A stretch of 64,000 nucleotides of DNA from Phoenix dactylifera (GCF_009389715.1 NC_052407.1:496001-560000), one strand, 5' to 3'; counted from the first letter of the stretch, positions 15,101 to 28,098 are shown. Notes: generated from the letters alone by a model not told the origin. Translations and numbers: made by a program.

Positions 15101-17446
15101 GTATTAACTTTCACGCATTAACATAATTTAGAATTATAATAGTCCACAGAGTTCATGTCTCTTATAACCATCCATGAAGTCAATTGTCATTACCAGCTAT
15201 TGGCGTTTCATCTCATTTTCACAACTAAACATGCATATGGTGCCTCGATTCTCTACCATTTTTCTAAAAAGTACTGGATATAATATCCCCAAAGGAGTGT
15301 GTATCACTCATCCCCCTCCTTTGTTCCTTTTAATTCTTCACAAATATGCTATTGTAAAGTCTTCAGTTTGTTGTCAGCAGACTCATGATATATCAGCCAA
15401 AAAGTAGCATGCATATCAAGTCTGACAGGAAATTTTGTGCATATTTTATCAACATTTGTTTTTTTTAATATTCTGCAAAATCGGATACTGCACCATCCAA
15501 TGAACCCAATACAATACCAACATCCCTTTCTCAATAAGTAATAATTGCAAAGTAAACAAGCTTGTTTTGTATACAGTAAGTGCTACCCCAGGTATGTACA
15601 TAGATGACACAAAATGCGAAGCATCAGCTTGAAAAATAGAGAGGGAAAAGCAGTCATGAGAAAACAGTGATAAGATGGCATACCAGCTGAGTTTATACTT
15701 TGTAGGAGAATTTTGAAACATGTCGACATACACTTCACATTTGTGAATTGAAGTTTTTGATGCAAAGTTGATGACCTAGCTGCAAAGAAAAGAAAGGGTC
15801 TCAATAGGTTCTTGGAAATCCATCCACTAGTCATTTCATTGTTGTGCTGATCAGTTAAAGTTTCCCATTCTCTTTGAAGCTGTTCTGAAACCTTTTTAAT
15901 TGCATTATACCGCCTCCAGACTCGCTGAATGTGAAAGAAAGGAATGAAAGCCTCATGTTAGAACACTTGGCTTCAGAATCAACTGAACATAAGTAACCGG
16001 ATCCTTACAATCTGAAGTGAAAAGAAAGCAGAGGAAACATATGCAACACCATCTTATATGTATATGTATATATATATACACCCGTTTGGTATCTGAATAG
16101 ATTATTGAAAAAAAAAAGAATCAAATGGGATATATTACATATGCTAGGATCATAAACATTATGAGAGAAAAATCATGTGGAATATGGCAGAAAGGTGGTT
16201 GCTTAAGTCCCAGCAACCTAGCTCTACCATGAAGAGAACTGTTTGTGCTATCAAGTTGATCTAAATCCATAACAAGAATTAGAAGGTATTCCAAATCGAT
16301 TATGCTGTATTTGATGCTCAATAATGACATTGATAATGCTGTCTTAGATGCTCAATAATGACGAGCACACGTAGTGCTAATTTGTTTATATGGAGGGCTA
16401 GTAGATCAATTTTTTATTTATAATTGTGCTTGTTATGTTGTGGTTATAAAATCTTCACAAAGAACCAAAACTTTCCAACCGAAACAGCCAACTGGTCAGG
16501 CTACATAATGGCCACTATCAAATGGTTTTTGGCAACTTTGGTTCAATGCTTCAATTACATCTTAACTAGAAGGATCAGAAGCAAAGCCATTTTTTTCTTC
16601 TTTCTTATTAAGCATCCCGAGAAAACGTGGAAACTTGTTATTCTGAACCAGCTGAGATAACCGATGACACAGGTATCCCTTGTTTGACTCCACTATCCGT
16701 CTGAAATCTCAAAAAACAATATTTTTTCGTTTTTTTAAAAAAATATTTCTTTTTTAGGGGAGAAAAAAAACAACAGAAATATATCAACAAGTTTCTTGAA
16801 TGCATTTGCGCAAATTTTATCAACATTTTCTTATCAAATCCCTCAGCATGTGATCTTTAACCACTTAAAAATATGACCTACCCTTTATCTTGAGGTTTTA
16901 GGACTCAACAGCCACAATTCGCATAAAATTTCCAAATTCTTCCCAAATTCCAAATAACAGAATCTCAGTACCGAGTCAGTTTGAAAGAAATCCTATTTTT
17001 ATCAATACATGGATAAAAAGAACCGCATCCATAGCTGTGGTTACCCAACGATACCCAGGTTAAATATTCCAATATCAAGAACATGAAGGGGGTGGGAAAT
17101 TCGTTAATTTTAATTTTTTTTTTAACTATCAAAGAGAAGAAATAAAGATAGAAAAAGAGATGAATAAGGTGAGGGAGAAATGGGGAGGTACCTGGACGAA
17201 AAGGGCGGCGGCGGAGGCGCGGCGATTGTAGATGCGGAGCTCCCTCTCCTGGGAGACCTTCTCGAGGAGGGCATCCCGCGTGATCTCTTTGGCGCTCGCG
17301 CCCCTCAACGAGACCTAGGAAGCCAGCGGAGAAGATCAAAGATGGATTTTTTTTCCCCTTTTTTTCCAAGAAAGATAGCGGAATCGGAGGAGAAATAGAG
17401 GGAATATTGAGAGGAATACCTGGCGTTGTTTCGGAGGCACAGACAT
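197..17446 (-). CDS. UPL7: E3 ubiquitin-protein ligase UPL7 (HECT type, IQ motif), complete, 14 coding exons
   Basis: HECT E3 ligase: it accepts ubiquitin from an E2 on a catalytic cysteine and passes it to substrate lysines. Coding exons in transcript order: 17446-17420, 17314-17192, 15924-15684, 14949-14357, 13777-12782, 12711-12377, 9752-9474, 9370-9118, 6305-6135, 6043-5951, 4802-4695, 3194-3078, 531-442, 280-197. They total 3510 nt, or 1169 residues, close to the Arabidopsis UPL7 length as I recall it. All junctions are GT-AG and keep phase. The start MSVPPKQRQ is followed by [21 protein letters not shown] degenerate IQ motif ([14 protein letters not shown]) crosses exons 2-3, about residues 47-62. 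The HECT domain runs from about residue 775 to the end, with [45 protein letters not shown]-like and [10 protein letters not shown] segments. The catalytic Cys is about residue 1137 (codon 457-459). The protein ends GFELS. Family knowledge supplies the function; substrates are not visible. Confidence 0.95.
1240..1340 (+). repeat. Candidate tRNA-derived SINE fragment
   Basis: In UPL7 intron 12. A box-A-like TAGCCCAGTAG (1248-1258) is followed about 65 bp later by a box-B-like GGTTCTGAAC (about 1322-1331), the spacing of an internal Pol III promoter. No clear target-site duplication was found. It could be a decayed SINE or a chance match. Confidence 0.35.
4246..4585. repeat. 170-bp tandem duplication with ATAC microsatellite
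   Basis: Two nearly identical 170-bp units (4246-4415 and 4416-4585) in UPL7 intron 11. They differ at only a few bases (CAACAA/CAGCAA, CATCC/CATAC). Each ends in an (ATAC)n and ATGCAT tract, which probably mediated the duplication. Confidence 0.9.
6931..7050 (+). repeat. MITE arm related to the palindromic element at 51020
   Basis: In UPL7 intron 8. It begins GGCGGTTGAAAAATTG and continues TTGGATGTGATCCAAAAGGC, matching the left arm at 51020 (GCGGTCGAAAG..., TTGGATGTGATTTAAAAGGC). No matching right arm was seen, so this copy is partial or degraded. Confidence 0.55.
9753..12376. other. UPL7 intron 6 (2.6 kb)
   Basis: Between exon 6 (donor at 12376) and exon 7 (acceptor at 9753). It holds AT-rich repeat-like DNA. 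Around 10600-10680 a TATAAATAAAGGG stretch followed by TTGTAATCAGC resembles the TATA and poly(A) part of an LTR, but no LTR boundary could be fixed. A candidate SINE lies at about 11865-11990. Confidence 0.5.
11865..11990 (+). repeat. Candidate tRNA-derived SINE in UPL7 intron 6
   Basis: A box-A-like TCGTGGTTAGATTC (11884-11897) is followed about 35 bp later by a box-B-like GGGTTCAAGTTG (11931-11942). A related stretch, TGTAGTAGTTAGAGTCC, occurs near 12203-12219 next to a second CCTAGGCA/CTAGGCAG motif. No target duplication was recognised. Confidence 0.3.
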
Positions 17447-17542
17447 TAGGGATTGTTAGAGCCGGACCTGACGGTCGTCGCCGGCGGGGAGAACCAAAGA
17501 CGTCGACTTCCCCCCTTCCCCCCCCCCCCACACCTCCCTTCG

Positions 17543-17560
17543 TCTCTCTCTCTCTCTCTC
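17543..17560. repeat. (TC)9 tract in the UPL7 leader
   Basis: A simple CT/GA repeat about 100 bp upstream of the UPL7 start codon. Such tracts are common in plant 5' leaders and can act as GAGA elements; a regulatory role is inference. Confidence 0.7.
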
Positions 17561-17944
17561 CCCCAATTTGGAAAAGTCTTTTATTTTGGCTAGGGATGAT
17601 CCCAAAGGCTAAAATTTCATTGGGGTGCCCCGGGTCACGGTAGAAACTAGAAAGGTAAAGACGGAAAAAGGATATGTATGGAGTCGGCAATTAGAATCCC
17701 GTGATTTAATATCTTCTGTCCGCTTGCTCATAAAGATAGCGTCTAAATGCCGATTCTGTATTAGGTATCGCGTGGCCTTTTACTCAACGGAAAAAAAACT
17801 CCGATTTTCGTAAAAAGTCGGCAACACACCGCCGACTTGCCACTAACTAAAACGAGTACTAATACTATTCAAAAAGTGTCGAATCCTGAGTTCCATCAGC
17901 GAGTGATAGTAAAAGTTTTGAAGGATGAATGAAATTGTGTGCAT

Positions 17945-17965
17945 ATTATTATTATTATTATTATT
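17945..17965. repeat. (ATT)7 microsatellite
   Basis: Seven perfect ATT units in the UPL7-PRP3 intergenic region. Confidence 0.9.
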
Positions 17966-19422
17966 TTGGTACATCGGCAGCTCATACAAGCATTGCCATC
18001 TGAGTCAAATGCCAAAATACTACACAAAAAATGGATACAGAGCTGTGCAATCTGGAGTCTTGACAAGGGCAAAACCAAAGGCAAACCTAACATACCATTC
18101 TCTTATACAGTTGACGGTCCTGCAGGGGCCAATTAAGGACAAACATAACCTTTGCAATTAATTGCATAAAATGACTGCACCGCACGGATCAAACCTTGTG
18201 TCACTATCGGTCCAAGCTTTTTACCCTTGCACCAATGGCCTCAAAATTGGACAAGTTAGTTATATGCTTAAAATAATATTTTAAAAGGTTGCTATTTAAG
18301 CGTGACAGACAATATCTTTACAGTATCCATGAAACTTTATGTTGCTTGCCCATGTTCCGCTAAAAAATGAGAGACAGAAACTAATATAAAAGAACAAACT
18401 GCACTTCCTGTAGGAATTCTGCGGCCAAATTTGAAATCCTACCTAGTTAATGACATCTGGGATTCAGCCAATTTTGCCATTCTAGCCAATTAATAACATC
18501 TGAGTTTTTGCTAAGAATTATAATGCTTAACAACAGTATTTTGAATATCAACTATGATGTGATGACGTTTTGTTTTTAAGTTCTCCAGACTCATGATATA
18601 GCAAATTAGCAACATTCTAGACTAACATGAATCACACCTTCATCAGATCCTGATGATCGGCAGGCCACATAAGTCAAGATGGCATCAGCATCTGCCAGCC
18701 ATTCGTTTTTGCCCCTGAGCAGGCAGTTCTGTTTTGATGTTCCCTTGCAGAACACTAAACACTAAACGAGCTTATGAATTCACTAATGGTAACAAACCAA
18801 CCTGAAAAATAAAGGACCAACCACATCCACTAAAAATGACAAACTATAATGAAGCCTTACAAATCCCTAATGATAAGTAGCAGAGCACAGGTTATAACTG
18901 TTTCCATTACTAAAGCAGGCCATATGCAGCAAATTTTGTACTGATCCAAGAATATAATCTTTTTTTGGAATCAATCCATGGAAGGAGCAGAGCAAATACT
19001 GCACTGGTTCATTGTCAACAACTTATAAGACAGAAAAATATGTAAAATAAAATTCCACGAATAACCACCACAAATGCTACAATAAAATCTCATTATACAT
19101 CTCAGTCACCACGAGAGCTCAATTCAACAGAAGGTAGGCTGATACCTCACGTCGCATGCCAGGTCATTCAAAATTTAATTATGCTTTCTTGCAGGAGGTG
19201 CACAACGGATGATGAAGCTTCAGGCTTATCAATAAAGAAAATTCAGGTTGAAAAGAAGCTTCAGAAAATGAAGAGCAATACGTCCAGCATTCATCAAAAC
19301 CAACTTACGTCTGAAAATTGAAAAGCTTATTGTCCAAGGGCCCATATAGAAGCAAAGGAAACGTTCAATTTGTTCACGGATCCCCGCAGTCACTAGATTT
19401 ACTATACTCATAGTGGCTTCCC

Positions 19423-22400
19423 TTACAACAGTTCCTCCGTGTAATTGATAGCCAGATCCCAATAGTGCGGAACCCCAGCATCTGCAAACACTTTCCTGGC
19501 AGCAGCCTCACTTCTGCACCGGTGAACAAGAAATCTATTGAAGCTAGGTTTTGCGATGCTGCCCTGCCACACCAAAACACAACTATTGGTAGGGGCATCT
19601 GAGTCCTCAGTTTCATCCTCATTGGCGACAGCAGCTGACCAGTTTATCCGTTTGAGCATCAGCTTCCCATATCTTTTTATTGGTTTTCTACCCCCTTCCA
19701 CAACCACAACACAGACACTATCCGATATCACGGCACATCCAGTCAGTCGGTTTTCTTGGGCATTCACATCAACTTTGAAGCGTGTTTGTGGGTGTGAAAG
19801 GTCTTTAATCTTGTAGACAGAAACAAGAGTCTCAAGTGTGCTCGGATCATCAAAGAGCTTCCTCTCCTTTTTCTCACGACGTTCTGCAGGAGTGAGCTTG
19901 CGAGCAATGTTTCTATCGACATGAGCTTGCTCCCGCTCAGCAGCAGCACTACGAATTTCCATTTCAAGCTTTGTGGGGTCTTGAGTTGCTTCAGTGCCTA
20001 GGACCTTCATTAGATTGCTCATCTTGATCTTGGGCTTGGGAGGCTCTATCAGGCCCTGCCTGATCATTTCTTGCCTGTCTCTTTCCTTCGCAAGGCGCCT
20101 CTGTGTCCTTAATTTCTTCTGCTCCTTCTTTGTAAGCTTCAGAGGCTGTGGCGGTGGTGGGGCAGGCTCTACTGGGGGCTCAATCGGAAGCGGGTGCTCT
20201 ATATATATCGTGATCCTGTCCATGTTCAGTTTCACATTGGCGACATCATCATAGGAACCTGAAGGTAAAATCGGCTTGTCCCTGATTTCAAATACAGAAA
20301 TAAGATAAATGTTTGAAGACTATGAATCAATTATGAATAATAGCATTCAATAGTCACTTACCACCACTCTATTTCAGGGATCTCTTCCTCCTTCTTCTCT
20401 TTAGTAACTCTCACCCCTACTGCTATCAAATTTGGGTTACTGTCAGGCTCAGCCTTAGCCTTTGCAAGCTGTGACTGCTTCATCTTCAATTCCTTTGCTT
20501 GCGCTTCTCCAAATTGACTCTGCAAAGAAAGATATTGGTTTAATGAAAATCAGCATGAGAAGGAAGTTATCATGCAAACAGAGAATCATGTAGCACAAAT
20601 GAGACCTTAAATTTTATCATCTCCGCCTGTTTTGACCATTTGCCTTCTTCTACAAACTGAAATGTCATCCTTTTGGGTCTCAAGAGCTTTGTTTTGTTAA
20701 TACCCATCCTCTCATCAAAAAAAGAATTTGATTGTGCGCTAGCATCTAAATCTGGTTTGAAAATTTGAAATGCTTCTTTCTTCTGTTTGTTGATATTGAC
20801 CTGTAACACAAAAACAAATAATAAATGATCAACAACAGGGAAGCACCTATCAGAAAAAAGAAAGAGAAGTCACTACAATCACCTTCAGAGTACTGAGATT
20901 TGTCAACTTGGGCATATTAATGACATTCCCATGTTCATCAATTTCTCTACCCTGGGCATCTAAGCGCAGAACAGGAGCCTTGGCAGGTCTCTGAGGTGCA
21001 GCCACATCAGTTGATGACGATCCAGGAAACATATTTATGAGAGGTGCAAACTCCGGGTCCTGGCGAAATCCCATCTTAGCAGCAAGCTCTTGTGCTCGCT
21101 TTACAGCCTCGATATTAGGTGTTGTGAGGCCAGGAAGAATGTCAATGCCACCTGCAGCAGACGGCTTTTCAGACGGCGTTACCCCAACAGGTAATCTTGG
21201 CATTGCCTGAACAGGGGCTGCAGAGGCAGAAGTCAAAGATGCAGAAGAGCCAGCTTGTGCTCCTAAACCTGATGGAGGAGCCTTAGGTCCATCCTTGTTA
21301 GATACTACCTTGGTGTTCTCAGTGCTCGTACTAGCAGCTTTATTTAGCTGTGGAGCAAAAAAGAGGAAGATTTAGATCAACTGCAATACATACGTACATA
21401 GCCAAACCTAAGAGACAATTGCCTAGACTAGAATTACCATAGGAATCTTCTTCAGCTTTTCCGCTAGTTCCTTCTGCATTTGTAAAGCCTTTTTAGCTTT
21501 CGCTAAAGCATCAAGAGACAGGCTGCCATTTTTGCCAGAGACTGAAGTTGCTGTCCCATCTGTACTGGATTTTCCAGGAACCTCATCAGATCTAATACTA
21601 ACTCCCTCATTTTCATTGGTGGTAGTAATTGAAGATACCTTGGTAGGAAGGGGATGAGTAGCAGCAGTGCTAATAGAAACCTTTGATGCCACAGTGAGGG
21701 GTTCCCGAGCAACAACCTGTAGAAACCATAAGGATGTGCAGCAGTTAATAAATAAAAATTTTTCGAGCCATGAATATGTTGTTAATCACTATCACATTAT
21801 ACATTTGGAACGACATAGCAGCGCAAACGGAAAATCCATGGTAGCCAATTTCATAACAAGATTATCTCTTCTTTTTTTTTTTTGAGGAAAAGTCATCACA
21901 GGAATATCAAGCAATCCATCTGGAAGCATCATAAAAACTGGACATTGGAATACTTTGACAAATCCTTCTGAAAGCTCAAGCACTGAACATAAAGTCAACC
22001 GCAGATAGATGAAATAAAGCTTGATAGTCAGAGTTAGAGTATTATTTGAAAGCATCTTGTGAATATATTTATTAGATTTCAGATATGCTTAGAAGTTTAC
22101 TGCTACAGTTCATTGACATTTCAGACAAACAGAATGACCAATCAATATACACTCATTATATAAAACCCAAGAACAGGTAATAATGGCAAATTATAACTTA
22201 AAGCAGAATGAAATGGAGTGACATCAATACCAGTCAGACCCAAGTGATTACAACAATATCTGATGGTGGTTATAACCTACCAAATAATGACATCCCTAGC
22301 TTATGCTTTTTTTGCCATCAGAATCATTTTTAGCTGAATTACTTGGTCCTAAGATGCACATGACTGTATCAAGGGAAAGGATATTTGATCCATGCAATTA

Positions 22401-25400
22401 AATCAAGTGGAAAGAGCATTGATGAATTGCCATGATACCATCAAATGATAAATGTTTAGGATTATTTTTTGTTCTTGCTCTCAGATTTTCCCCCCCAAAT
22501 GAACTATTTGGCACATGCAAGACACATGTAAGTCATATGGCTAATTTAGAAATCATGGTGCCCGATGGATGGATGGGGACGCATCAACCAAACAAATACC
22601 TGGAGTTAAATGTTTAGCCATCAGATTTTTTTCTTTTCTTGTTACAATAAAATCCTGCTTTTGGCATATCCTGACAATGTCAAATAAAGAGTGAAGGAAC
22701 CATTATACGTTTATTTGCTATAAACAAAATTTATTTATGAGACCACAGGCCATGGTGGCATCGTAGCTTTATCTCAACACCTCGAGCACTATTTTTGTGA
22801 AGGTGCACACTTACGGATACCTGTGAGAGAACTTCCCTTTTCCTTCGAATTTCTTAGAACTATATATTAGGTTTTATAATTATATGTTGTCATCAAACTT
22901 ACAAGCAAGCAAATATACCCCATTTAATACCTAAATACCCAAGTGACATCAGAAGAAGAGAAACACAAGTTAGCAAGTTTTGTTGGTTCCATAGAGAAGT
23001 AGTTAGGAGGAAATTAAAACAAGTTCAGCTCTCGGGGGAAAATTTTTCGCCACAAAAAAGAGAAAAATAAAGATCAAACTTTAAAATTTAATAACAAACA
23101 GGTGGCAAGTAGGAAGAATGGGAAGCAAGTCCCAGAAGAAAATCAATAGGAAATGAATAAGAGAAAAGAAAGCGACACAAGAAGCAGAGAAAACAAGGAA
23201 CAAGTGGCAAAAGTAATAATGACAAGTTGGAATTAGAGAGATAATTGTTATACCAACAAGACATTATCTAATCAGCTTAACATAAGGTCCTACCACCTTC
23301 ATAAGAGAAGTGAATTAACCATCCACATCATTGAAAACTAGTAAAGGGAGGCACAGTGCACAATGATCCCTCCATTGCAGAGTTTGGTGAGGATAAGATG
23401 TATGCAGCCTTGCCCTATGCGTGGGGATGCAGTTTCCATGTTTCAAACCCGGAAACGCTAGGTCATAATGGAACAACCTTATGTTATCCCAAAGGGCTCA
23501 CCCTCTGTCATTGAAAACTAGTCATTGCCCAAGTTGTGCAGTCACCTCTAGTTAGAATACAGTTTGCAACTTTGATCCTAAATTTTCAACTCATGATATA
23601 AAATGCTAACAAAATAAAAATTGAAAAATTGAAAAAAGATTTAGGTGCATATTTTTAAGTTTCGACATTGTAAAGAAAGCTAAATAATTGGCAAGAGTGA
23701 ATTGTTATACACAGACACAAGACCAATATACGGACATACATACATACACACACATATACATATATAAAGAAAAGAGAAAAATCAGGGCAACTTCACTGAA
23801 GTGTCCACACACCCTAAAATCAATCTCATTTAGCAGTTAAGATGGTCGACTTCATGTCAATATGTAACAACTAACGCACAGAATTTTCAGACAAAACCTT
23901 CAAAAACTTAATTCAAGTTTTCATTTCTGAATGTCAAAAGGTATAAGTCCTACAATTCAAATTGACAGGAAGAAAAATCCTTCAATTCAAATTGAAAGGA
24001 AGAAAACAACTTCTTTCCTACTACTATTAGAAACAATACCTGTCCTCCAAATATACACCACAAAAAGAAATTGAATCTACAACTAGAAAATTCAAACCAA
24101 GAAATTCTTAAAATTCCACAAAGAACCCAACATCTCAATCAAGACTAACAGAAAACCTTGATATAAAAAGACCTTATTATTCAAAAAACTCAACTTTTTT
24201 CAAATACTTCATCTTCTTTAACATTTTATATATCTGGATTCACAAGATATAAACTTCTAAAGGTTTATGTCTAAAACCACTAATAGAAAGAGTTATGGTT
24301 AGGAGCCAATCTCCTAATACAGCATAAGCACTCCAATAGTATATAAAGCAACACCGTGAAAGTTCACATAAACAACCAACAACCAAAATGTACTACTTCG
24401 ATGCACCAATAATTTCTTACAAGAAATCTTGGCAAGTTAAATAAAAAAAAGTTCATTAACATTGTTCAATACCCAAATAAGGGCTCAGAACACCTACTTC
24501 AGTAAAGAAAATAGTGTGCAAAATGTTCAGACCAGCATGACCCACTATGACTGACATGCAAACTTCAATGCCAAATTGTCATGGACAGAAAATTTAAATC
24601 TCATAAGGAAAGATGGAAAAGATGCAGCTTTAATGATTCCATAAACAATAAAAAACATTACCACACATTTTGGAGTACAAAAATCATAAGTCAAAATTTT
24701 AAAGGCAAAGAAAATATATTAATAGAGACATGTTCGCGACATTGATGATCCTTTTTGACAGCAAATCCAGATGGAATGGAGAAAATGACTTGATTTAAAG
24801 AAAAGACGATTATCAAGCATTCACAGATCCTTTTACAGCTCAATGGTGGAACGCAATGCCTAATTGAGTTTTGAAAAGAATCCTCGAGTGCATAAGAATC
24901 CTCAGAAGATCTGATAGTTTCTTAACAATGATAATAAAGAGGATAAATCTTTCCATGAAGAATATTGCTACAAAAAAACTTGTAATGGAGAAGGGATTTG
25001 GCCATATTTCATACCTGTGGCTGCAAGCTTAGCACCTTACGTTGTTTAGTCTGATGGAGGGTTCGAATTTACACTAACTTCCTGATTCAAACCATGAGAT
25101 GTTTGGACAACTTCAGATTTAATGTTTCATGTACTTTTCGAGGATAGTGCAAATTTTGGACTTTGGACTTCAGTTGCCCCTTTTGTTTGATCCCAAGAGG
25201 TCTCTTGGGTTGTCTTCTCATTAATATGGCTATAACTTAGTAGTAGGAATCTTCTACTTGGCGTAATGCACCCACTTTGGAATCTTCACAAAATTTCAAA
25301 ATTACACTTGCATTCTAAAAACCTCCTTGCTTTCAAGTATTTAAATTATCCACTTCCCCACGTCAACCTAACCTTGAGGTTAGTCTTCCCTTTCATGACT

Positions 25401-28006
25401 AGTTTTGTGAAAGCTTTAGCATACAACCACTCACTTTATATATTAATTACATCTTAGCGATCCTAAACATAGTTGTAGAATGATGTCTCCCTTATCTAGG
25501 AAAATTCCTAATGGCCTTGTCAATTTAGTTCCTTCATGGAAACTAATAGGCAAGAAAGTAAGGGTGAATGTGAAAAGTTTGAACCCAACAATGACAGCAT
25601 CTAGGAGAATGAACAAGTCACTAGTACAAGCTCTCCAAAGGACCAAACAATGAGAGGCATGCAAATCAATGAGAAAGATGGGCTACAAAAGTGGTTGCTT
25701 GTAGCAATCAACAAAATTAGGAAAATCTTGTCCGCTAGTTTTTAAAGGTCATTCCCAACAAAAATATTTGTGAAAATTTCATTCTGAACAAAAAAAAAGA
25801 CTTCCGACCCTATTGGAAAATTTTTGGGATAAGGGAGGTTTTAATCTGCAAAAATGTAAAAGAAGGGTGCTAAGATACAGCTAATCCATAAGAAATAATG
25901 TAGAGAGGACGACTTGAGAGTGAGAGGAATAGAAATATAGATATGAGAAAGATTTTCTTAATGCTCCAAACTTCCTTAAAAGAGATCTTCTCGGAAAGAA
26001 TCTATTTCGATCATCTTCCTAAGCACAAAATCCAGCCTTGAGCTGTGAGTGGATGTTTGAGGACACGATTGCCCCAAGATTTCCAAAACCCTATTAGATC
26101 AACTATGCGTGCAAGTCTTCCCTGTCTAATTAACCAAAAACTATCATCTAACAACCTTAATATCTTCTTCATGTTTACGAGAGAAAAAGAAAGAAAAAAC
26201 TAAATCTGAAAGTGGAACACAATCGCCAATCAAAATGACTGCAATAAATTGCATTTCTTACATGCAGGCCTGCAACATATGCAATTCAAAGACGGTCATT
26301 CATGATCAAGTTGTGAAAAACCACAACAGTGAAACAATTTTTGATGTGGAATGAGTTTGAAAAATCTTCACAGTTATTACTGCAACATCCCCTCATGGTA
26401 GTTTTCGTAACAAGGCAATATGACTGAATGCTTGATAGAAGGTAAGAAGAAATTTTTCAAAGGCCAAACATGATCTGACATTAGTAGAACTAAATGAGGT
26501 TGTATATAGAAAGTCTATGATACTGAGTAAGTAGTTGAATGGTTATTTTGGTTATGTAGGATCTGTGAATTATAGTATGCACAGTTGATGAGAACATATC
26601 TATTATATTTAGAGAGATAAAACTTTCATATTCCGTATTTTCTTCCCAATAAAAAATTTACAGGGATCATATTATTTTAGCTTCGCGTACCACTTTTCTC
26701 CTGGTTACCCTTTTGGCACTACTGATCAACTTGATGAGGCCATTGGTAGAAAGGCATTTTTTTTATTTCTTCTCTTCCGCATTGTTGATTTTTTCAATTA
26801 ATGGTGTTGCTTTTTACAATTAAATGTGTGTGCAAAGTATGATGATAAAAGAAAGATGAATAAAAGACAATATGATTTAAATAACCATTACAAGTCATAA
26901 ATAACAATATGATTAGGAAACAACTGGCCACATGGTGGTCTTTTTGATGTAATGTGTGACAGTCCCATATCAAACTAATTCAACTCAGAAAGCTTTTCCG
27001 CTAATATGATATTCATATTCATGTACTATGACATGTAGAAACCATAGTTGCAAATAGAAACAACAAGAGAGAGAGCATAATAGCTGATACTCACATTAGT
27101 TGTAGAACCACTCTCCTCCATGGCCATGTTGCTCTGATCACCATTAATCATATGCTCGTTGACTGATTTATGTTTGGAATTGACGGACAAAACTGATGAT
27201 TTTGCCTCATCTGCAGTCCCCAAATCCTCTTTCTTGGCCCTATCCTTAAATCTTCGTTCCTCTCTCACTTCTTTCCTATCAACTGTCTTAGCTTCATCTT
27301 CATCTCTCTTGTCCCCTGCCTTGCCACTATCGCTAACCCTCCTCACTTCCTTCCTCTGTTTCTTGATTTCCACATCGCTCATGACCTCTTCCTTCACCAT
27401 ATTCTCCTCCCTATCTTCTTCCATTGCCCTCAATCCATCTTCCTTTCTTCTATTCTTCGAAACCCTCTCTTCTTTCCTCTCTTCTTTGTAGACACCATTC
27501 AGATCGCTCGAATCCTCTGCAGCTCGGTCCTCAAAACGCCGCCTTGCCTTCTTCTCCTCTGCCCCCTCATCAGAAACCCTAACCCGCTTGCCATTCTTGT
27601 CCAATTGCCCCTCATCTCCTCCGTGCTCCTTCCTCTTCCTCGAGGAAGACGAATGGTGGCGCCTCTCCACAGACTGCTCGCGGGAAACCCCATCCCGCTC
27701 GACCGAATCCCTAGCCCCACTCGTCGACCGCTCACGCCTCCGCTCCATATCGGAGGGGGAATCCTCCCGGAAGCGGTGGCGGCGGTCATCGTCGCGGTGC
27801 CGCTCGTCCCGCCTCGGCTCGAGATCGCGGGCGGAATCGTCCCGGGAGCGGTGGCGCTCGTCCCGGGAGCGGTGGCGCTTCTCCTCGCCGTGGTGGCGCC
27901 GGTGCTTGTGATCCCGGTCGCGATCGTGGTGGTGGTGATCCTTGCTGGAATCTCGATCCCTCTCGCGGTCGTCTCGGGATTTCCGGCTGGATCGGTCCTT
28001 CTCCAT
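19423..28006 (-). CDS. PRP3: U4/U6 small nuclear ribonucleoprotein PRP3 homolog, complete, 6 exons
   Basis: Splicing factor of the U4/U6.U5 tri-snRNP; the Arabidopsis homolog is RDM16. Coding exons in transcript order: 28006-27095, 21716-21438, 21347-20883, 20800-20606, 20519-20362, 20281-19423, giving 2868 nt or 955 residues. Exon 1 (304 residues) is an RD/RE/RS- and His-rich charged region starting MEKDRSSRKSRDDRERDRD. I recognised no PWI fold there. Exon 3 carries IDILPGLTTPNIEAVKRAQE. The PRP3 domain spans exons 4-6 (KPDLDA, RPKRMTFQFVEEGKW, PEIEWWDKPIL). The C-terminal DUF1115 domain includes RINWSAAV, CVLVWQGS and RKVFADAGVPHYWDLA. Junctions keep phase, and the WW of PEIEWW is split across exons 5-6. 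Intron 1 is 5.4 kb and contains a SINE. The protein looks longer than the Arabidopsis homolog, mostly in the N-terminal region. ATG 28006 is the first in-frame start. Confidence 0.93.
21717..27094. other. PRP3 intron 1 (5.4 kb)
   Basis: A large AT-rich intron between the N-terminal charged exon and exon 2. It contains the complete SINE at 23343-23507. No coding exon with splice sites and phase was recognised inside. The ORFs present lack similarity I can recognise. Confidence 0.6.
23343..23507 (+). mobile_element. Complete SINE (Au-like family) with 15-bp target duplication
   Basis: A 165-bp body in PRP3 intron 1, antisense to the gene. It contains the hallmarks of the widespread plant Au-type SINE: a GGCACAGTGCAC start region, TGTATGCAGCCTTGCCC in the middle, a box-B-like TTTCAAACCCGG (from 23441), and a GGCTCACCCTCTG end. 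It is flanked by the identical 15-mer TCATTGAAAACTAGT at 23328-23342 and 23508-23522. Mobility depends on LINE enzymes; the perfect duplication suggests a fairly recent insertion. Confidence 0.88.
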
Positions 28007-28090
28007 AAGGTAGGATTTGTCGTCGACAGCACTCCCTTCTCGTCCGAGGGTTTCGAGGAGGGTTCGGAAGAAAGTGCCGCAGAGCCCTCA

Positions 28091-28098
28091 ACTTATAA
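28091..28098 (-). promoter_or_regulatory. Possible PRP3 TATA box
   Basis: CTTATAAG on the minus strand, about 85-92 bp upstream of the PRP3 ATG. Position and sequence suit a TATA element with a short leader, but this is inferred from sequence only. Confidence 0.35.

Larger units (their letters stand above)
17447..19422. other. Intergenic: UPL7 promoter and PRP3 3' flank
   Basis: The UPL7 leader (just above 17446) is GC-rich on an otherwise AT-rich background. It includes a C run (about 17518-17529) and a CT tract (about 17543-17560, GA on the gene strand) of the kind bound by BPC/GAGA factors. An (ATT)7 microsatellite lies at 17945-17965. The part near 19422 should contain the PRP3 3' UTR. 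No other gene is visible. Confidence 0.55.

Noticed and set aside
16965-17690. 241-codon minus-strand ORF covering the UPL7 start
   Set aside because: It reads through UPL7 exon 1, intron 1, exon 2 and intron 2 in a different frame and shows no domain. The UPL7 exons explain the region.
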